The notes below the pieces were generated by a model that was not told the origin of the DNA, ran no database searches, and saw only the letters and a list, made by a program, of their open reading frames with translations. Positions 56,060 through 64,000 of a DNA stretch of 64,000 nucleotides are shown here, piece after piece; within the stretch, counting starts at the first letter, position 1; each line of letters begins with the position of its first letter. The DNA is from Klebsiella quasipneumoniae subsp. quasipneumoniae (lineage in GTDB: Bacteria > Pseudomonadota > Gammaproteobacteria > Enterobacterales > Enterobacteriaceae): assembly GCF_020525925.1 (NCBI RefSeq), contig NZ_CP084876.1:806001-870000 (forward strand). Reading direction: 5' to 3'. Position numbers and translations under genes: made by a program.

Positions 56060-56368
56060 TTACTCCTGAGGTTTAAATTCGGCAGAGAAGAGGTTTTCCC
56101 AGTTAATAAACGAGCCGAGTGGAATACACTCGAAGGTTAATAAACCCGCCTTCGCCAGCGGAAATTCGGCCATGACGTTATTCGCCTCTTCCACGGTGTC
56201 GCACTCGAGGAAAATAGCGACGCCGGGTCGGTCCTGACGGAAATAGATGTCGCGGATAAAGCCAGATTTATACAGCCCCCAGGCATGGAGGGCTTCCGCG
56301 GTAAGGTGCGGCGCATAGTGCTCCAGCGTTGCGCCGGGCGCGGGGATATCCAGACATAAAATTCGCAT
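56060..56368 (-). CDS. Small ferredoxin-like-fold protein (YciI/Dabb type)
   Basis: Encodes 102 residues from the ATG at 56368 (MRILCLDIPAPGATLE), preceded by CCGGAGAC; a longer in-frame extension is unsupported. The beta-alpha-beta pattern with EEANNVMAEFPLAKAGLLTFECIPLG resembles YciI and stress-responsive Dabb proteins or muconolactone isomerases. It is the first gene of the redox operon and divergent from the LysR gene. Confidence 0.75.
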   Translation of the reverse strand: MRILCLDIPAPGATLEHYAPHLTAEALHAWGLYKSGFIRDIYFRQDRPGVAIFLECDTVEEANNVMAEFPLAKAGLLTFECIPLGSFINWENLFSAEFKPQE

Positions 56369-56506
56369 CGTTGTCTCCGGAAAGTCGTTATCAGCGGGAA
56401 GAGACAAAAGTATACGAGCCACAGGGAGTGAAGATTAGGCGGTCATTGACTTAAGAATATTTAGCCTGTACTTAATAATCAGGCGAGACTGTCGCAAGGA
56501 GATGCT

Positions 56507-57406
56507 ATGAATAACGCCCTTTATAATCAAATACGCATCTTTCAGAGCATTGCGCGCGAAGGCAATATCTCGGCTGCGGCGAGGAAATTAGAAATCACGC
56601 CGCCGTCTGTCAGCAATGCCCTCAAGCTGCTGGAGGAGCATATAGGTCATCCGCTTTTTGTGCGTACCACCCGGCGAATCGAGCTGACGGAAACCGGCCA
56701 ACAGCTGCTGGAGCAGACCGCTGCGGCGGTCGAGGTCCTGGAAACATCGCTGGAGAGCCTCCGCGACCAGAATCGGGAACCCTCCGGGGCGGTGAGAATT
56801 ACGCTCTCGCGCTTTGCCTACCTGCTTATTCTTAAACCGGCGATGGCGGCTTTCTGTCAGCAATACCCGGGGATCCAGCTGGAAATATCGGTCTATGACG
56901 GTACCGTCAATATCATTGAAGAACGATTCGACCTTGGGATCCGCTTTGGCGATACTCTCGAAGGCGGGGTGGTCGCCCGCCCGTTAATGAAACCGTTTCG
57001 CGAAGGGTTATATGCCTCCTCAACCTATCTGGCCGAATATGGCGTGCCTGAGTCGCCCGCCGATCTCAGCCATCACCGGCTGATTGGCTATCGCTTTATT
57101 ACCAACCACCGCATCCTGCCGCTGATCCTCAATGACCACGGCGAGCAACTCACCGTGGAGATGCCGGGGCAGTTAATTAGCAATGATATTGACGTCATGG
57201 CAGACGGTATCCGCCATGGACTGGGGATTGGACGCTTGTTTGAACCTATCTGGCGGCTACAGCCCGATCGTGAACAGTTTCTACCGGTGATGGAGGACTA
57301 CTGGAAAACCTATCCGCCGGTTTATCTCTATTACCCGAAAAACGCGGGTAAAACGAAAAGGGTGAAAGCCCTGATTGATTTTCTGATAGCGCATACCGCG
57401 GCATAA
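56507..57406 (+). CDS. LysR-type regulator, probably of the redox operon
   Basis: Encodes 299 residues. The N-terminal HTH is GNISAAARKLEITPPSVSNALKLLE (about residues 18-42), followed by the effector-binding domain typical of the CrgA/PA2206-like subgroup (FRPLMKPFREGLYASSTYLAEYG-type segment). It is divergent from the four-gene redox operon, 138 bp apart. Regulators of this subgroup often control divergent aldo-keto reductase or quinone reductase genes, so this is the likely role. Confidence 0.85.
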   Translation: MNNALYNQIRIFQSIAREGNISAAARKLEITPPSVSNALKLLEEHIGHPLFVRTTRRIELTETGQQLLEQTAAAVEVLETSLESLRDQNREPSGAVRITLSRFAYLLILKPAMAAFCQQYPGIQLEISVYDGTVNIIEERFDLGIRFGDTLEGGVVARPLMKPFREGLYASSTYLAEYGVPESPADLSHHRLIGYRFITNHRILPLILNDHGEQLTVEMPGQLISNDIDVMADGIRHGLGIGRLFEPIWRLQPDREQFLPVMEDYWKTYPPVYLYYPKNAGKTKRVKALIDFLIAHTAA

Positions 57407-57566
57407 AGGCTATTTTGCGTGCGAAATGTCTGAAGACACCGGCCCTGTCTTTCCCTCTGTCTTAACCCTATACTCCCTGTGGATAAAGCGGTTTTTTATC
57501 GCGGTGTAACGGCTTATCCCATCGTCAACGCGATGGGCGGGGAATTTCAATAAGGGAGAGGCAGCA

Positions 57567-57830
57567 ATGGGCAGACGCTTAATGGTCTGTGTGTTCGCGC
57601 TGGTGGCGTTTTCAGCCACTGCAGCGCATGGCCATCACGGCCAGTCGGTAATATCGGGCGCCGACGGCGGCAACGGTTCGGACGGCGGCAGTAGCGATAA
57701 CTCCTCGGGCAGGGCAGGGTGCCCGGGCGGCACCGATCCCGATAAGCACGGCCATTTTTACCTGCCCGGGACCCGCGAAGCCTGCAATCCTGGCCCTCAG
57801 GATGCAGAGAAAGTCGGGTCTTCCCGCTAG
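57567..57830 (+). CDS. Small exported glycine/serine-rich protein
   Basis: Encodes 87 residues with a signal peptide (about 1-22, FSATAAHG cleavage) and a mature protein rich in Gly, Ser, Asp and His (ADGGNGSDGGSSDNSSG) with two cysteines (RAGCPGG and REACNPG). GGGAGAGGCAGC precedes the ATG. The HGHHG and HGHF stretches could bind metal. The function is unknown. It stands alone, convergent with the DUF1349 gene. Confidence 0.7.
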   Translation: MGRRLMVCVFALVAFSATAAHGHHGQSVISGADGGNGSDGGSSDNSSGRAGCPGGTDPDKHGHFYLPGTREACNPGPQDAEKVGSSR

Positions 57831-57833
57831 CGT

Positions 57834-58406
57834 TCAGCTCAGATCGTGCAGCGCTTTGTCCAGCGGCGGGGAAAGCTGAATATCCCGAAATGCAACCGCC
57901 AGTCCGCCGCGCTCCGGTGAGCAGCACATGACGCCGGCTTTTACCGGGCCTGGCGGAAAGTAGCCGAGACGCAGTAGCGGCCAGCGCTCGCCGTCGGTCG
58001 AATACTGCAGCCTTAACGCATCGCCCTTGCGGGTCAGCCGCAGCCAGAAAGTGCGCGGGTCGCCGGGGAAAAGCCCGGTGGCCCAGTCGGAGTGGGTTAA
58101 CGTCAGCACGCTGCCGATGGCCGGGGCATCGTCATTAAACTCAATCCCCGCCTTCAGCCAGGTCTGCTCGTCCGCCATCATCATCAGCCCGGCCTGGTCG
58201 TAAAGCGTGGTGAAATCCGCACAGATTTTTGCCTGCAGGGTAAAATCGCCATCCACCTCAGCGGCATAAAGATGGCCGGAGAAGCGCTCGAAGCCATACC
58301 AGGTATGACGCCAGAAATCGGTATGCTTATCGGTGATCACCGTCAGGCCGTCGGTATCGCGGCGCCACTCGGCAGGTTCATTGATCCAGTGAAAGGACGG
58401 CTGCAT
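57834..58406 (-). CDS. DUF1349-family protein
   Basis: Encodes 190 residues of a concanavalin A-like beta-sandwich protein (DUF1349). Motifs HTDFWRHTWYGF, DQAGLMMMADEQTWLKAGIEF and SDWATGLFPGDPRTFWLRLTRKGDALRLQYSTDG match the family. No signal peptide is present, so it is probably cytosolic. Its ligand is unknown. It lies 18 bp downstream of a YciI-family gene on the same strand. Confidence 0.85.
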   Translation of the reverse strand: MQPSFHWINEPAEWRRDTDGLTVITDKHTDFWRHTWYGFERFSGHLYAAEVDGDFTLQAKICADFTTLYDQAGLMMMADEQTWLKAGIEFNDDAPAIGSVLTLTHSDWATGLFPGDPRTFWLRLTRKGDALRLQYSTDGERWPLLRLGYFPPGPVKAGVMCCSPERGGLAVAFRDIQLSPPLDKALHDLS

Positions 58407-58424
58407 GTTTCCTCCGGGACAGGC

Positions 58425-58718
58425 TTATAACAGCGTCTGCAGCGCGGGGGACGCCATGCTGGCCTCAAAGGGGATAATCTCCGTATGGGCGAGACCCAGC
58501 TGCTGGAAGGGATCCTGGCTCAGACGCGATTCCAGAATTTCCCGGCTGTCACATTTCGCCAGAATCACCCCGCCGGTGCGGGGAAGGCGGCGGCCAGAGG
58601 CGAGAAAGAGGCCGTCAGCATAGCATTTTTTGAGCCATTCGACGTGGGCGTGGATCGCGTTGTCAATCTCTTCGAGCGGTTTTATATACGTTAAAACAAC
58701 CACATAAATCGTACTCAT
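58425..58718 (-). CDS. YciI family protein
   Basis: Encodes 97 residues of the ferredoxin-like YciI fold: MSTIYVVVLTYIKPLEEID at the start, H-V-E-W-L-K helix, and SGRRLPRTGGVILAK in the middle with the His/Asp pair typical of this putative enzyme family. It lies upstream of the DUF1349 gene and is likely co-transcribed. Function unknown. Confidence 0.85.
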   Translation of the reverse strand: MSTIYVVVLTYIKPLEEIDNAIHAHVEWLKKCYADGLFLASGRRLPRTGGVILAKCDSREILESRLSQDPFQQLGLAHTEIIPFEASMASPALQTLL

Positions 58719-58934
58719 CCTGAAAACCCTGTCAATCCGATGGGATCTTCAGCCTGACACATTTCAATGATGGATAAAAGAAAGCGCGGCATTTTTGCGT
58801 GCTATTGAGCAGGAGGCACATGTCGCAACGGTATGGAGATTTATCGCGGCTGTGAACATACATATGTTTTTTCGAATGCATATTGATCTTTGTTCGTGGT
58901 CCCGTATGCTGTCCGTCACGCTTGAGGAGAAACC

Positions 58935-59264
58935 ATGTCTTTATTGCCCCTGCAACTGTTCAAAAACCTCGCCGATGAAACCCGGCTGGGGATCGTGCTG
59001 TTGCTCAAGGCGCGGGGAGAGCTGTGCGTGTGCGATCTCTGTATGGCGCTCGCCCAGTCCCAGCCCAAGATCTCCCGCCATCTGGCAATGCTGCGGGAGA
59101 GCGGGCTGCTGCTGGATCGAAAACAGGGTAAGTGGGTCCATTATCGCCTCTCTCCGCAGATGCCGGCCTGGGCGGCGCAGGTGATTGAGCAGGCCTGGCT
59201 AAGTCAGCAGGACGAGGTGCGGCTAATGGTCAGCAGACTGACTGACGGGCCGGGTTGTCGGTAA
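58935..59264 (+). CDS. arsR: ArsR-type arsenic-responsive repressor
   Basis: Encodes 109 residues. A winged helix-turn-helix (LCMALAQSQPKISRHLAMLRESG) with the arsenite-binding motif ELCVCDLC (about residues 30-37) identifies ArsR. It represses the ars operon until As(III) binds. The GAGGAG ribosome-binding site is six bases upstream. It heads an ars cluster whose arsB is broken. Confidence 0.95.
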   Translation: MSLLPLQLFKNLADETRLGIVLLLKARGELCVCDLCMALAQSQPKISRHLAMLRESGLLLDRKQGKWVHYRLSPQMPAWAAQVIEQAWLSQQDEVRLMVSRLTDGPGCR

Positions 59265-59315
59265 AAAATTTATCTTAACATATATGATTTTTCGAATGTG
59301 ATTGGTGAGGGAACG

Positions 59316-59827
59316 ATGTTGCTGGCAGGTGCGATTTTTGTCCGGACCCTGGTACTGGTGATCTGGCAGCCGCGGGGTTTAGGGATCGGCTGGAGCGCGG
59401 GCTTTGGGCCGCGACGCTGGGCACCGGTATCCTGTCGGCCTTCCTCTCTTCGATCATGAATAATATGCCCAGCGTGCTGGTCGGCGCCTTGTCGATTGAT
59501 GGCAGCGCGGCAACAGGGACGATCAAAGAGGCCATGATATATGCCAACGTCATCGGCTGCGATCTGGGGGCCAAAATCACGCCGATTGGTAGCCTGGCCA
59601 CGCTGCTCTGGCTGCATGTGCTGACGCAGAAGCACATCACCATCGGTTGGGGGTATTATTTCCGCTGCGGCATCATCATGACCCTGCCGGTGCTGCCGGT
59701 GCTGCCGGTGCTGCCGGTGCTGCCGGTGCTGCCGGTGCTGCCGGTGCTGCCGGTGCTGCCGGTGCTGCCGGTGCTGCTGGTAACGCTGGCCGCGCTGGCG
59801 CTGCGTCTCTCCTTCAATCAGCCATGA
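59316..59827 (+). pseudogene. arsB: arsB remnant with internal deletion and frameshift
   Basis: The N-terminal about 30 residues of ArsB ([26 protein letters not shown]) are joined near 59400 to its C-terminal part ([22 protein letters not shown] onward) out of frame, so the first frame stops at 59457-59459. The middle of the arsenite antiporter (about 300 residues) is missing. The 3' part also carries ten tandem 9-bp repeats (see the VNTR). Arsenite export by this copy is therefore unlikely. Confidence 0.9.
59684..59773 (+). repeat. 9-bp VNTR, ten perfect copies
   Basis: CTGCCGGTG is repeated ten times without mismatch (90 bp), encoding Leu-Pro-Val repeats in the arsB remnant where intact ArsB has one copy. 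Slipped-strand replication would make it variable between isolates. Confidence 0.95.
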
Positions 59828-59836
59828 GAACGTGCT

Positions 59837-60259
59837 ATGAGCATCACCATTTACCATAACCCTGAATGCGGCACCTCGCGTAATACCCTGGCGCTGATCC
59901 GCAACAGCGGCGCTGAGCCCACCATTATCTATTATCTGGAGACGCCGCCGTCGCGTGATGAACTACGCCAGCTGATCGCCGCGATGGCGATCCCGGTGCG
60001 GGCGCTGCTGCGGCAAAACGTCGAACCCTACGATGCGCTGGGCCTGGCGGAAGAGCGGTTTACAGATGACCAGTTAATCGACTTTATGCTCCAGCATCCG
60101 ATCCTGATCAACCGTCCGATCGTGGTGACGCCGCGGGGCACCCGGCTCTGCCGCCCGTCAGAGGTGGTGCTGGAGATCCTGACGGCGCCGCAAAAAGGCG
60201 CCTTCGTGAAGGAAGACGGTGAGCGCGTCATTGATCGGGCGGGGCAGCGTGTGAAATAG
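59837..60259 (+). CDS. arsC: Glutaredoxin-dependent arsenate reductase
   Basis: Encodes 140 residues of the thioredoxin-like ArsC family. The catalytic Cys12 lies in HNPECGTSRNTL, and the arginines of the arsenate site are in LINRPIVV and GTRLCRPSE. It reduces arsenate to arsenite with glutaredoxin and glutathione. It follows the broken arsB by 9 bp, so reduction could continue without matching export. Confidence 0.95.
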   Translation: MSITIYHNPECGTSRNTLALIRNSGAEPTIIYYLETPPSRDELRQLIAAMAIPVRALLRQNVEPYDALGLAEERFTDDQLIDFMLQHPILINRPIVVTPRGTRLCRPSEVVLEILTAPQKGAFVKEDGERVIDRAGQRVK

Positions 60260-60732
60260 CGCGCAAAATGGCGCCGGCTGTAGCAGCCGGCAAGCCATGT
60301 GCATCCTGCCTCGCGGGAGGCTCTCCGGGTGTGAAACACCTGGATGGCTGAACAATATTCTCCCTTAGCGCTATTTCTGCCTCCTCAGCCCCGTTTCCCT
60401 TACTTTTCCTGTCGTTATATGCCCTGCCTGCACCGACGGTTTTTGTCCTTTGTTACTCAATCAACTTACTGTTTTTAATAAATAAAATTATGTATTCTTT
60501 ACAATGGCATAATGTCAACGCCGTTTTCGCTTTTGCGAACATTAAATCTATAAAACTAGATGTTTGTCGACTTTTCATCTAAAAAGGGAAGGTAAGGGGC
60601 TGGACAAAACCACTGCATGGTTATCAAATGGTTAAAAATGCTCGTTCCTGATGTTAAGACAAACAAATTATAAATCGTCAGCCCGCTTTATACGGTTAAC
60701 TTGCGCTGCGGTGCACCTTATCTGGAGAATTT
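60260..60732. other. Intergenic region upstream of the peptide transporter
   Basis: A hairpin with arms GCCGGCTG and CAGCCGGC lies at 60273-60291, just after arsC, and may terminate it. The rest is AT-rich promoter-like sequence up to the transporter start with no convincing gene. Confidence 0.5.
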
Positions 60733-62286
60733 ATGCATTCCTCTGTTAATAAAAACGAAAGCCGAACCTTTTTCGGTCATCCTTATCCGCTGGGCTCCCT
60801 GTTCTTCACCGAAATGTGGGAGCGCTTCTCGTTTTACGGCATCCGCCCCTTACTGATCCTGTTTATGGCGGCGACGGTTTACGACGGCGGAATGGGGCTG
60901 GCGCGGGAGAACGCCTCGGCGATCGTCGGGATTTTTGCCGGCAGTATGTATCTGGCCGCGCTGCCGGGCGGCTGGCTGGCGGATAACTGGCTTGGCCAGC
61001 AGCGCGCCGTCTGGTACGGCTCGATTCTGATCGCCCTCGGGCACCTGTCGATCGCCCTGTCGGCATGGCTGGGCAACGACCTGTTCTTTATCGGCCTGAT
61101 GTTTATCGTCCTCGGTTCCGGGTTGTTTAAAACCTGTATCTCGGTGATGGTCGGCACTCTGTATAAAAAAGGCGACGCGCGCCGCGACGGCGGTTTCTCG
61201 CTGTTCTACATGGGGATCAACATCGGCTCGTTTATCGCGCCATTGATCTCCGGCTGGCTGATTAAATCCCATGGCTGGCACTGGGGCTTCGGCATCGGGG
61301 GGATCGGGATGCTGGTGGCGCTGATCATTTTCCGTGTCTTTGCCGTGCCGTCGATGAAGCGCTATGACGCAGAGGTCGGCCTCGATTCCACCTGGAACAG
61401 CCCGGTGGCGAAAAAGAATGGCGTTGGGGCGTGGCTGCTGGCGCTGGCGTTGGGAGTGGCTGTGCTGGTCACGCTCATTAGCCTGGGCACGATCGTGATT
61501 AACCCGGTGGCGGTGGCCAGCGTGCTGGTCTATGTGATTGCCGCTTCCGTAGCGCTCTATTTCATCTGGCTGTTCGTCTTCGCCGGCCTGAACCGTAAAG
61601 AGCGGGCGCGCCTGCTGGTGTGCTTTATTTTGCTGGTCTCGGCGGCCTTTTTCTGGTCGGCATTTGAACAGAAACCGACCTCATTCAACCTGTTTGCTAA
61701 CGACTATACCAACCGGATGATCGGCGATTTTGAGATCCCCGCGGTCTGGTTCCAGTCGATTAACGCCTTATTTATCATTCTCCTCGCCCCGGTATTCAGC
61801 TGGGCGTGGCCAGCGCTGGCGCGTAAAAACGTTCGTCCGGGCAGCATGACCAAATTCGTCATTGGCATCCTGTGCGCGGCGGCGGGCTTTGGCCTGATGA
61901 TGCTGGCGGCGCAGAACGTCCTGAACAACGGCGGGGCAGGTGTGTCGCCGCTGTGGCTGGTGGGCAGCATCCTGATGCTGACGCTCGGCGAACTGTGCCT
62001 GAGCCCGATTGGCCTGGCGACCATGACCCTGCTGGCGCCGGAGAGAATGCGCGGCCAGATGATGGGGCTGTGGTTCTGCGCCAGTGCGCTGGGTAACCTG
62101 GCGGCGGGCCTGATTGGCGGTCACGTGAAGGCCGATCAGCTGTCGCTGCTGCCGGACCTCTTCGCCCGCTGCTCCATCGCGCTGCTGATCTGCGCCGCCG
62201 TGCTGGCCGTGCTGATTGTCCCGGTCCGCCGGATGCTGGAGAACAGTCAGTCCAGCGGCGAGCAAAAATCCGTCAGCAACGCCTGA
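60733..62286 (+). CDS. Proton-dependent oligopeptide transporter (POT/PTR2 family)
   Basis: Encodes 517 residues with 12-14 predicted membrane segments. The ExxERFxYYG-type motif is present as EMWERFSFYG (about residues 27-36), and the PTR2 signature GSGLFKTCISVMVGTLY lies near residue 125. It imports di- and tripeptides with protons. The exact paralogue (Dtp type) cannot be fixed by eye. It ends at a strong terminator. Confidence 0.9.
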   Translation: MHSSVNKNESRTFFGHPYPLGSLFFTEMWERFSFYGIRPLLILFMAATVYDGGMGLARENASAIVGIFAGSMYLAALPGGWLADNWLGQQRAVWYGSILIALGHLSIALSAWLGNDLFFIGLMFIVLGSGLFKTCISVMVGTLYKKGDARRDGGFSLFYMGINIGSFIAPLISGWLIKSHGWHWGFGIGGIGMLVALIIFRVFAVPSMKRYDAEVGLDSTWNSPVAKKNGVGAWLLALALGVAVLVTLISLGTIVINPVAVASVLVYVIAASVALYFIWLFVFAGLNRKERARLLVCFILLVSAAFFWSAFEQKPTSFNLFANDYTNRMIGDFEIPAVWFQSINALFIILLAPVFSWAWPALARKNVRPGSMTKFVIGILCAAAGFGLMMLAAQNVLNNGGAGVSPLWLVGSILMLTLGELCLSPIGLATMTLLAPERMRGQMMGLWFCASALGNLAAGLIGGHVKADQLSLLPDLFARCSIALLICAAVLAVLIVPVRRMLENSQSSGEQKSVSNA

Positions 62287-62298
62287 CGCGACCCCCAG

Positions 62299-62327
62299 GC
62301 CGGTCCCGCGGGACCGGCTTGTTTTTT
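62299..62327 (+). terminator. Intrinsic terminator after the peptide transporter
   Basis: Near-perfect palindrome GCCGGTCCC / GGGACCGGC with a GC center is followed by TTGTTTTTTG. Confidence 0.9.
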
Positions 62328-62470
62328 GTCCAACCCCCGCCCCTGCAGTGCAAAATCCCCTTTTCTGAATGCGCGATGTCCCATAACGTGAGCGTGTTCT
62401 TTGAAATCACGTCGCTTTCCGGTCCATAGTGTAGTCAGGTTTACTATGTGGTTAATATAAGGACACACCT

Positions 62471-62770
62471 ATGCCAGCAGTCATTGATAAAGCATTGGAT
62501 TTCATTGGTGGTATGAATACGTCTGAGCCAGTACCACAGTCTATGGATGAAAGTACCGCGAAGGGAATTCTCAAATATTTGAAAGAGCTGGGCGTGCCAG
62601 CCAGCCCGGCCGACGTCGCTGAGCGCGGTCAGCAGCAAGGCTGGAGCGCCGGGTTTACCGACAAAGTGGCGGAGTGGGCTGAACGGGTCGCCGCCGGCGA
62701 ACGGCTGGTGATTAAGCATCCGGAATTCTTTTCCACCTACATGCGGGAAGAGCTGCGCGCCCTGGTGTAA
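62471..62770 (+). CDS. yoaC: DUF1889-family protein, YoaC-like
   Basis: Encodes 99 residues, the YoaC length, from the ATG at 62471 with TAAGGACACACCT upstream. It is an all-helical protein with conserved ILKYLKELGVPAS in the middle and the C-terminal KHPEFFSTYMREELRALV. Function unknown. It is followed by the 188-bp repeats. Confidence 0.8.
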   Translation: MPAVIDKALDFIGGMNTSEPVPQSMDESTAKGILKYLKELGVPASPADVAERGQQQGWSAGFTDKVAEWAERVAAGERLVIKHPEFFSTYMREELRALV

Positions 62771-62800
62771 TCGCCGCGCAGCAACCCCGCGTCTTCTGTT

Positions 62801-63392
62801 TAATGCCTTCCCCACCGGGGAAGGCATTCTGGCTGATGACAAACTTGTTTCATTATTGTGCCCGCATTTCTGCCGGGTGGCGGCTTTCGCCTTACCCGGC
62901 CTACGAAAGACCGCAATATCAAACCGTTATGCGGTTGGCCGTAGGCCCGCGCAAGCGCAGCGCCGCCGGGCAATCCCTGAAGACGGTTTAATGGCTTCCC
63001 CACCGGGGAAGGCATTCTGGCTGATGACAAACCTGTTTCATTATTGTGCCCGCATTTCTGCCGGGTGGCGGCTTTCGCCTTACCCGGCCTACGAAAGACG
63101 ACAATATCAACCCGTTATGCGGTTGGCCGTAGGCCCGCGCAAGCGCAGCGCCGCCGGGCAATCCCTGAAGACGGTTTAATGCCTTCCCCACCGGGGAAGG
63201 CATTCTGGCTGATGACAAACCTGTTTCATTATTGTGCCCGCATTTCTGCCGGGTGGCGGCTTTCGCCTTACCCGGCCTACGAAAGACGGCAATATCAACC
63301 CGTTATGCGGTTGGCCGTAGGCCCGCGCAAGCGCAGCGCCGCCGGGCAATCCCTGAAGACGGTTTAATGGCTTCCCCACTGGGGAAGGCATT
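62801..63392. repeat. Three 188-bp tandem repeats carrying REP and terminator sequences
   Basis: The unit begins at 62801, 62989 and 63177, with a partial fourth copy at 63365-63392. Each has a GCCTTCCCC / GGGGAAGGC hairpin, then two REP modules in opposite orientation (GCCGGGTGGCGGC and CGCCGCCGGGC types). Copies differ by only a few bases, so the array is recent. The first hairpin probably terminates the yoaC-like gene. Confidence 0.95.
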
Positions 63393-63396
63393 TTTG

Positions 63397-64000
63397 TTAC
63401 TGGCCGCGGTAGCCGCCGCCCAGGGCTTTGATCAGGGTAATGTCGGTGCTCAACCGCTGGGCCTCAATATCCAGCAGCAACAGCTGCTGGGCAAGGACCG
63501 CCCGCCGGGCCTCTTCGGCGGCGTAGCGGCTGAGCAGGCCGCGCTGATAATGGGCGCGAGCGCTGTCGGTGGTGGTCTGCGCCGCGGTGACCTTCAGCTG
63601 CTGCAGCGCGCGCTGCTGATTCAGGTCGTTAAGCTGGCTGGAGCTGATGGCGACATCGCGAACCGCGTCCAGCACCGCCTGGTTGTACTGTTTGATCAGA
63701 ATATTGCTGGCGGTGCGCACCGACTGCAGATTGGCGTTCAGACGACCGCCGTCGAAGATCGGCAGATAGAGCCCAGGCAGCAGGTTGATCTGCTGGAAAG
63801 AGGACTTAAACAGATCCCCGACGCTCAGGGCGTTATAACCCCAGAACGCTTTGATATCAAAATGGGGATAAAACGCCGCTTTCGCCGCATCGACCTGGCT
63901 CAGGGAGGCGGTCACATACCCGCGCAGCGCCTGCAGGTCCGGGCGGCGGGCCAGCAGCTCGAAAGAGAGCGACGGCGGCAGCGTCTCCTGGAGCGCAGGC
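63397..64000 (-). CDS. Outer-membrane efflux factor, C-terminal part
   Basis: The reading frame is open to the window edge, with the 5' part outside. The protein fragment contains LLARRPDLQAL and the helical hairpin ASLSQVDAAKAAFYPHFDIKAFWGYN typical of TolC-family (NodT/MdtP type) outer-membrane channels, followed by LPIFDGGRLNANL and a C-terminal ALGGGY. It would form the outer-membrane tunnel of a tripartite efflux pump whose partners lie outside the window. Confidence 0.88.
   Translation of the reverse strand, partial: PALQETLPPSLSFELLARRPDLQALRGYVTASLSQVDAAKAAFYPHFDIKAFWGYNALSVGDLFKSSFQQINLLPGLYLPIFDGGRLNANLQSVRTASNILIKQYNQAVLDAVRDVAISSSQLNDLNQQRALQQLKVTAAQTTTDSARAHYQRGLLSRYAAEEARRAVLAQQLLLLDIEAQRLSTDITLIKALGGGYRGQ

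Noticed and set aside
59270..59857. Minus-strand histidine/glutamine/arginine repeat protein over arsB
   Set aside because: It is the antisense of the 9-bp repeat tract; no start site or family.
62801..63392. CRISPR-like array
   Set aside because: The repeats are 188 bp, contiguous with no spacers, and contain REP modules and a terminator hairpin.

Overview
The window is an enterobacterial chromosome segment, most likely Klebsiella (K. pneumoniae complex). This is judged from protein similarity and from gene order: epd-pgk-fbaA-mscS-argO-yggE-argP-rpiA-serA-fau-ssrS-zapA-ygfB-pepP-ubiH-ubiI-gcvTHP, then bglA, ygfZ-sdhE-cptA-fldB-xerD-dsbC-recJ-prfB-lysS-idi-ygeR-tRNA-Gly(CCC). This is the backbone known near 65 min in E. 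coli, with a scsABCD cluster (absent from E. coli K-12) between ygfF and bglA.

Positions 1 to 38474 are ordinary GC-rich core genome: glycolysis/Calvin-type enzymes, a mechanosensitive channel, arginine export and its regulator ArgP, serine and glycine one-carbon metabolism (serA, fau, gcvTHP), ubiquinone hydroxylases, 6S RNA, ZapA, copper-linked disulfide chemistry (scs), Fe-S and flavinylation factors (ygfZ, sdhE), site-specific recombination and repair (xerD, recJ), periplasmic disulfide isomerisation (dsbC), and translation (prfB with its programmed frameshift, lysS).

Positions 38452 to 50767 form an AT-rich 12.3-kb integrated element. It is bounded by exact 23-bp direct repeats that copy the 3' end of tRNA-Gly(CCC), and a tyrosine integrase sits at its right end. 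Left to right it carries a small unknown gene, a TIR-domain protein fused to a DUF3298-like domain, a small exported protein and a serine recombinase. A roughly 1-kb non-coding region follows, holding a 22-bp-spaced iteron array and AT-rich direct repeats. Next comes an operon with an RHH-like protein and a winged-helix protein ending in an SSB-like acidic tip. After a long terminator-containing leader comes a phage structural block: possible scaffold, possible decoration protein, lambda gpE-like major capsid protein, a small protein, and a tape-measure-like protein. I see no terminase, portal, head protease, tail tube, primase or lysis genes. My reading is a phage satellite or phage-plasmid-like element that replicates from an iteron origin and supplies only the proteins that set virion dimensions (head shell and tail length), with a TIR anti-phage module as cargo. 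It resembles neither a P4-type satellite nor a capsid-forming PICI in gene content.

Positions 50768 to 64000 are a variable chromosomal region: an MFS exporter with a divergent LysR regulator, a small-molecule redox cluster (carboxymuconolactone decarboxylase-like, aldo-keto reductase, quinone reductase, small Dabb/YciI-like protein) with its own divergent LysR regulator, two small stress-type genes, and a decayed ars operon (arsR, broken arsB with a 9-bp VNTR, arsC). It ends with a POT peptide transporter, a YoaC-like protein, three 188-bp REP-containing tandem repeats, and the 3' end of an outer-membrane efflux factor gene cut by the window edge.
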